A DNA stretch of 64,000 nucleotides, taken from positions 806,001 to 870,000 of the forward strand of contig JACGCM010001462.1 in the NCBI GenBank assembly GCA_014058105.1, in the 5' to 3' direction. Numbering within the stretch: the stretch's first letter is position 1; every line of letters begins with the position of its first letter. The notes beneath the pieces were generated by a model, which did no database searches, was not told where the DNA came from, and saw only the letters and a list, made by a program, of their open reading frames with translations. Of this stretch, positions 59,101 through 64,000 are shown one piece after another. Source of the DNA: Kingdonia uniflora (Eukaryota; Streptophyta; Magnoliopsida; Ranunculales; Circaeasteraceae). Position numbers and translations under genes: made by a program.

Positions 59101-59213
59101 AAGAATCACTAACCTTGTTTCCGTGCTGCTTCTATATCCCTCTCTTTTGCTCACTTTGCCCTTTCGATCAACACAAAAATCTCCTCCTTAGCAATCGTAT
59201 CTAACCACTTCAT
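56166..59213 (-). pseudogene. Large spliced antisense gene of element A
   Basis: Exon 1 CDS 59213-59114 (MKWLDTIAKEEIFVLIERAK, donor ACAAG/GTTAGTG). Exon 2 58405-57578 starts near MAKPNLNDDKDIFVSLED, has an acidic stretch [19 protein letters not shown], then [56 protein letters not shown] and ENYEFDLND. Intron 57499-57577 (79 nt) ends TTGCAG. Exon 3 57498-56863 has NLAIDQDRLSSIFQGARLKR and TDTEIDAMLGESLSKK. Intron 56785-56862 is 78 nt. Exon 4 56784-56166 is coiled coil (VAYKNVEKELTAENAKLNAM) plus an acidic tail ending PKMLNLD. A TGA in exon 1, a 1-nt loss near 58085 and later frame breaks show decay. The conserved middle resembles the plant-transposon-type domains of uncharacterised plant proteins; function is unknown. 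Confidence 0.75.
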
Positions 59214-59290
59214 CAACGAGCAACAGCAGTTATCTTCTTCAATTTTTTTTTCAATTTGTAAATGATTTGAATAGTCGCCTACCTCTATCA

Positions 59291-59309
59291 TATTTATAGA
59301 CCCCACGTG
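59291..59309 (-). promoter_or_regulatory. G-box and TATA box of A large antisense gene
   Basis: The minus strand reads CACGTGGGGTCTATAAATA, about 80 nt before the exon 1 start. It is base-for-base the same as in element B (48981-48999), although flanking DNA has drifted. Confidence 0.7.
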
Positions 59310-59804
59310 ACTGTTCATTGCACCACTTGGCGACCATCCTGTTCCTCGAACATAATGCCTCATGCACTTTTTCTCGACTTCTTTGACTCTTAATCTTCAT
59401 TAATAAACTTCTTCATTCGTACTTCAATCCTTTAAATTTTTGAAGAATTTTTGCAGACACATTCAAATCTATCAGTACACGATCCATCTTTTCCAATAGC
59501 TGATTTACATCATTTTCCTTATACTTCATACCATCACCTAATGGAACACATCTCGCCATATTCATTTTTCATATAAGTTCCCCTATTTATACTGTCCTAC
59601 CAATTCCTATACTTATGGGATTATATTCGACATCAGTTGCCTATCATTTTATTTAACAACCATCGTTTAAACACAACCTTTATTTCCCAAAGTTTGACAC
59701 ATACATTTTACATTCGACAATTGAACATTCCTTCCAACATACTGAACTTTTTCCTTACATAACATTTACCAATACAACGCGCCTACATATCGAGCATTTA
59801 CTCT

Positions 59805-60053
59805 TCATGCTCGAGTCCACATTCCACCACAACGTTCAGGAGGACGCCAAAACTGAAGTTTTACAGAAAACTCAAATTCTTCCTCAGCCTCCCTTGCCTC
59901 TGCCTCCCTCATCCCTTCATAATTTGGTTCCTCAGGATCATTAAAATGTCATTTTATGCTATGCAAGCCAAAATACCGGCTGAACAACACCTAATATATT
60001 GCCTGCACACGTCGGAATACCCCATCACGGGCCTGAGCTCTCGTCTTCACCAT
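59805..60053 (-). pseudogene. Short acidic antisense ORF MVKTRAQA.. of element A
   Basis: ATG 60053 opens MVKTRAQARDGVFRRVQAIY, then TAG at codon 21 (as in B), VLFSRYFGLHSIK, a TGA, and [40 protein letters not shown], closing at TGA 59805. The TATA box is at 60090-60097, with 36 bases between it and the ATG, identical to B. B matches through CGGMWTRA even past its own stop. Likely role unknown; acidic and small. Confidence 0.6.
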
Positions 60054-60089
60054 TTTAAGTGAATGCATCCATCAGTAAATAACAACATC

Positions 60090-60097
60090 TATTTATA
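60090..60097 (-). promoter_or_regulatory. TATA box of A short acidic antisense ORF
   Basis: TATAAATA on the minus strand, with 36 bases between it and ATG 60053, the same distance as in element B. Confidence 0.6.
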
Positions 60098-60595
60098 CAC
60101 CTTCCAGGCACTACAAAACTCCCCTACATTTATTATGCATTGAAACTCTACACAGTCAGTGTCAATCAATCAACCTCGAAATCTGTCATTGGCCCTAAAT
60201 ATTCATCTACCTTTAACTTTGCACACATGCAATATTCGACAAAATTGTATCAAATTTTTTAATCCTATTTAATATTCGATAACATACACAAAAAAAACAA
60301 ACAAAAGACAATTCAATAAACACATACTTATTTATTTCATAAATTTTTTTCTTACATTCGATATCTCTTTCATTCGATTACATTCTCGAAAATCACATTC
60401 GACATCTATCTCTTTTGAGTACATTTATTTTTAAATACTTAATTTTTCTTTTGTTACAAATTATCTGTTGTTACTAACATCCTTCGAGATGTTAATATAT
60501 TTGCTCTTTACTTTTCACCAGAATCAGAATTTAAGGCCTCTTTCTAGTCCTCGAAGCTTAATGACTCTCAAGTCACTGAACTTCTAAAGAGAAGC

Positions 60596-60946
60596 TTAAG
60601 CAGGAAAATGACATAAAATTTTTGCAAGAACACCCATACGTTCGGCAAGATCTCTGGTCGCCCATCCAAGCTTCATATCTTCATCACCAATAATAATAGT
60701 TACCCCCTCACCCCCTGACTGACTCCATACATTACCTTCACAATCGCATGATGCTACCACTATTTCTAGTAGACACATCTCATCTTTGTTTGATCTTTGT
60801 TCCCACCTCAATGCTCTGCTCTGATCACATAATAATTTCTCATCTCTCGGTCTACGCTTGATTTCATCAGAACGTTCACCGTCTTCAGTCCCAGACCCAA
60901 TAATAAACCATTCTTGGGGCGACCTCATTCCACCAAATACTACCAT
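60596..60946 (-). pseudogene. LTR-proximal antisense ORF of element A (116 codons, open)
   Basis: A full open frame from ATG 60946, MVVFGGMRSPQEWFIIGSG, through RRPRDEKLLCDQSRALRWEQ, EMCLLEIVVASCDCEGNVW and GGEGVTIIIGDEDMKLGWAT to RDLAERMGVLAKILCHFPA. The homologue in B is at 47284-47611. A TATAAATA lies only ~20 nt upstream (60966-60973), so the first ATG may precede the transcript start and Met-7 may be the real start. This is the only antisense ORF here without an internal stop. No family recognised. Confidence 0.65.
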
Positions 60947-60965
60947 CTACCTTCCATACACCTCC

Positions 60966-60973
60966 TATTTATA
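60966..60973 (-). promoter_or_regulatory. TATA box of A LTR-proximal antisense ORF
   Basis: The minus strand reads GGGTATAAATAGGAGG, matching GGTATAAATAGGGGG at 47257 in element B. Confidence 0.6.
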
Positions 60974-61159
60974 CCCAACATCCTTAAGCTACATTCAATG
61001 AACAACATTAATTATGCCTCGAAACCAACTTGGCCAGATAAAGTTTACCTTGACCTCGGTAATGACATATGCTGACCTCTGAGGATGTTCGGCAACTTCT
61101 TCAGATTCTAGTTTTCTTCTCGACACAACTACAAGTACTTCTGTCGAGAATAGGGTGAT

Positions 61160-61647
61160 TGCAGTAACATATTCCCCTGATTCGACAAGAATAAAGCCAA
61201 CACTCTGTAGTCGAAGATAGCTAAGCATTCTATAGTCGAAGACAGCTCAACATTCTAGAAGATTCCGTGAGTCCTCGACTTACCAAAAGTAGCCGTTGCA
61301 GCCTTGTCAAGAAGGAACTGTTAACGATCCGCATAGTTCACCCACTACCACCGAAATAGGAGACTCTTTCTTTCTTTTTGTAAACTGCCTGTATATACTA
61401 TAAATACAGGCAGAGAATAGGTTCTAAATGACCGTACGTCTTACATTTCTCTATCCTGAACACTAACAATACTCGAAAAATTTGTAATAACTAACATCTA
61501 ATATATTTTATATCAAATCCTTCTTGAGGTCAGGGTTTTTCTCAGTTTCTACTGAGTTTTCCACATAAAATATTGGTTGATAGCCCTATGGAATCTTTAC
61601 GAACAAGTATTGGCAAAGATTTTCCTCCCAAAAAGAACGCTACTACT
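61160..61647 (+). repeat. 3' LTR of element A
   Basis: It runs from TGCAGTAACATATTCC to GCTACTACT and pairs with 49546-50028. TATA box CTATAAATACAGG is near 61398 and the hairpin CTCAGTTTCTACTGAG at 61541-61556. The last base has changed from A to T. Substitutions against the 5' LTR are visible every 10-20 bases. Confidence 0.93.
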
Positions 61648-62061
61648 ATTGGGATTTGGCCAGATTTTATGCTGGAAAAGGGGATTTATTAAATTTTGAA
61701 AGATGGTATTTTTGGCGGGAAACAGCTGAAGTATGCTCGAGAAGCTGTTGAGTTTCCAGTAATGCGATAAAAAGTAAACCAGATTAACAAGTTATCGAAA
61801 GATTTATTAAAAATAGAAAAAGATCGAAAACTGAGCAGATGTATCACTTTAATGAAAGATACCAATATAAACTAAACGATATGAACTATATCGAGAACTG
61901 GGGTAATAAGTATAAATGCAAATGATAGTAGCGGACAGTAAAACGAATGATATGTTGGAGATTTATCTCGACAATAATATTTTTAAGAATATATGAACAT
62001 ATATATGTATTACATATGATTGATTCCAATTGTGTAAAAATTATGGAATTTGTTGTACAAG

Positions 62062-64000
62062 TTCGATTTAAAATGGCTGAACCAATTCAAAATGATGAAA
62101 AAGACATATACGGGAGTCTGAAAGGCGTAACACCTCTGATGATTGATGTGAGGACTTGTGTACATTAATTGGAAAGGAGGTATAGGGTAGGATCGAGTAG
62201 TGCAAATTTAGGTTGCATAAAACAGTTTAGGGTAGCACCTAGTATTATCAAATAGGCTGAGGAGGAGGATACAGAAATGGATGTAGATCATAAGCCTCAA
62301 GGAAGTGATCGAGAAGGTAGTAGGGATGGGGAAGAAGATGTGGAGGAAGGTGAGGAGGCATGTTCCGGAGAGGGTCCAGAGATGAAGGAAATACTAAGTT
62401 TCATGAAGAAGTATGCTATTCTTGGGGATATAAGGTTTGAGGAGTACCAGTATGAAATGATCAACTAGAAAATACCTATGAATGGTATTCTAGTGCATCG
62501 AGAACAAATAAAAAAGGGATTGAAGCTTCCCCTCAGAGAAGATCAAATGAAATTAATGAATTTCATTGATGTAGCACCGGGGCAGTTCAATCTAAATGTG
62601 TATGATCTTTTTAGGGTTTGTGGGTGCAATAAATGGTTAACTTAAGACCAAGGGGGAGGAGTTAATAATTGTTGATGATTTATGTGTGTACTACACACTC
62701 AAGATGAACCTGCAGAAGCTAGGTTACCGGTACTTAGCTTGGTTACTTAAAAGACCATTGTTTTATGATATGGTGTCAACTGGGGGGCGATACACCGTTG
62801 AGCGCTTACTTGTCACTGGAAATTACGAGTTCGTTATAAAAAGCCCGGGGTACCCTTAAAGATAAAATTTTTTCACTTAGGTGTGTGGTTAGGTAAATGT
62901 AATTCTTGATATTTGAATTGCGTGAATGAGATGTAAGTATTTCTAATTTGTTTAAGTTGTTTGCAGCGTTGAAAGAGGTCGAAAAGAAGTCAGAAGTGAA
63001 GGAAGAGTTGTACAAGTTGAGGAGAGATTTCTTTGGTAAGATCGATAACCTGGTTATCGATCAAGATATAGTAAATACTCAATTTTAAGAGGCTGGTTTA
63101 AAGAGGTTGAGGGTAAAAGGGTCGGTAGTGCCTGTTATCAGCAGAAAAATGTTGATGAGGAATTAGAAAGCCGCAGATGCTAGCTTAACTTTTAAAAATT
63201 GCTCCCTGGTGGGGTACAAAACTGATGCAGAGATCGATGCTATACTAGGAGAGTCTCTGGGAAGAAATAAAAAGTAGAGGGTGGCGAGTTCTGATTTTCC
63301 TCCATTACTTCTTCATAAAAGGAAAACTCGACAACTGACAACGGAGGAGGTGGTTGGTATTATTAGTTCAGCAGCTGCTGTGGATGTGCATCCCCCACGG
63401 GGTTCTGGGAGTGTGGTCCCGAAGAATGTCAGTAGCGAGATGTCAAAGAAGAAGTATGTCAAAGATTATGAGATGGAAGTTTAGAAGACTATGGATGCTT
63501 ATACGTCTCAGACAGAGGAGCTAAAGACGGAGCTGGTGGATTGCATGGTGGGGATTGATAGTTTAAATACATTTTTCAGCAAGGGTCAGAGAAATTTGAC
63601 GAAGGTAAAAATTTTTAATGCTTTTCTACGAATGAAAAAATTTGTAGGTCACTCGAATATTTAATATATGACTTTGTTGCAGATTAAGAAGCTAGTAACT
63701 GAGGCTAAGGGTCGCGTAGTGGGTAATGGAGAGCTGGCAAATCAGATTATTGCCTACAAAAATATAAAGAAAGATTTAATCGCGGAGAAGGCGGATTTGA
63801 ATGCAACTTTGAATGGGTTTAAGCTTGATGCTAAGAAGGCGAGGGAAGCTGCGTTGGGTGAAGCGAAGAAAGTGGTAGAGAAAAAGAAACTTGACACTTT
63901 GGCGTTGCAGAAGGCCACCTTTGAAAAAGATGTAAGGGACCAAGTTGCCAATGTTCGTAAAACAATGGAACAAGAGCAGGGCAAGCTGCTCGATAAGGTG
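62062..64000 (+). pseudogene. Large antisense gene of element B, exons 2 to 4
   Basis: Exon 2 (62062-62892) reads KMAEPIQNDEKDIYGSLKG, the acidic SDREGSRDGEEDVEEGEEA, then [50 protein letters not shown] and GNYEF. A 74-nt intron (62893-62966) ends TTTGCAG. Exon 3 (62967-63604) reads [10 protein letters not shown] and TDAEIDAMLGESLG. A 78-nt intron (63605-63682) ends TTGTTGCAG. Exon 4 (63683 on) is a Lys/Glu/Ala-rich coiled coil, [20 protein letters not shown], and leaves the window open. Stops at 62164, 62251 and 62467 among others. Function is unknown. Confidence 0.72.

Larger units (their letters stand above)
49546..61647 (+). mobile_element. Complete Tat-lineage Ty3/gypsy element A, nested in element B
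   Basis: The LTRs are 483 and 488 bp, the PBS is at 50031, then gag, protease, RT, RNase H, archaeal-type RNase H, integrase, a 60-bp tandem repeat and three antisense units. Flanks are GTTGG (49541-49545) and ATTGG (61648-61652), a one-mismatch target duplication. Removing A rejoins the intron of the B antisense gene at a point that A itself shows uninterrupted (near 58805 on the minus strand). Part of the protease-RT border is deleted and many stops exist, so it is dead. Confidence 0.94.
46631..64000 (-). mobile_element. Tat-lineage element B, minus strand, split by element A
   Basis: Its 3' LTR (as reverse complement) is at 46631-47073. Next come its antisense genes, which therefore read on the plus strand, at 47284-49175 and again at 62062-64000. 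The interruption 49546-61652 is element A. The gag-pol of B should lie to the right of the window. The B halves align in order to the 61160-56200 part of element A read in reverse, and the break points meet at the same base. Confidence 0.88.

Noticed and set aside
60995..61228. Minus-strand 77-codon frame across the 3' LTR start of A
   Set aside because: Half of it is LTR sequence. The similar B frame at 46957-47235 reflects shared LTR-flank DNA, so a separate gene is not needed.
1..64000. tRNA, rRNA, CRISPR or prokaryotic-type operons
   Set aside because: None seen by eye. The TGGTATCAGAGC matches are primer binding sites after LTR ends, not tRNA genes.

Overview
This 64 kb window is plant nuclear DNA, most likely from a repeat-rich, heterochromatic part of a large eudicot genome. 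The evidence is plant-type Ty3/gypsy lineages (Tat and Tekay/Del chromoviruses), a plant Helitron relic, a caulimovirid-like endogenous sequence, an intron-bearing piece of the Pol II second-largest subunit gene (NRPB2), and very AT-rich intergenic DNA. I see no intact host gene. Nearly every coding stretch is a decayed mobile-element gene. The species cannot be named from the sequence.

Layout. 1-10533: the 3' part of a Tat-lineage element (element 1): decayed pol on +, a ~193-bp tandem repeat, then antisense genes on -, then a polypurine tract and the 3' LTR. 10534-11976: unassigned. 11977-15391: NRPB2 pseudogene fragment with recognisable exons and introns. 15392-17743: low-complexity and unassigned DNA with a 21-bp tandem repeat. 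17744-22630: caulimovirid-like relic in two opposed pieces. 22631-26169: no gene seen. 26170-28074: Helitron Rep relic on -, interrupted by a solo Tat LTR with a perfect TTGTT duplication. 28075-46342: Tekay/Del element D. It carries a nested solo LTR in its 5' LTR (TATAT duplication) and a whole second Tekay-like element E (32494-42178, GACTC duplication) in its gag. 46344-46630: a Tat RT scrap (C). 46631 to beyond 64000: Tat element B on the minus strand, split by the complete Tat element A (49546-61647, plus strand, near-perfect GTTGG/ATTGG duplication).

The most interesting signal is in the Tat elements. Between pol and the 3' LTR each carries genes pointing the opposite way to gag-pol. 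In A and B, which lie in opposite orientation, three antisense units can be matched one to one. Each has a conserved TATAAATA box. The first is a ~110-codon ORF next to the LTR. The second is a short acidic ORF starting MVK(T/M)RAQA. The third is a large gene of at least four exons, with GT-AG introns of nearly identical size in A and B, a conserved globular region, and a coiled-coil C-terminal half. Element 1 carries a much more diverged version with the same order and equivalent introns. Extra and antisense ORFs are known in plant Tat elements in general. A spliced, three-promoter antisense cluster conserved between elements is what most deserves follow-up.

Insertion order that can be read: D before E, D before its nested solo LTR, Helitron before the Tat solo LTR, C before B, and B before A. 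All elements carry stops or frameshifts, and E and A are the most complete structurally.
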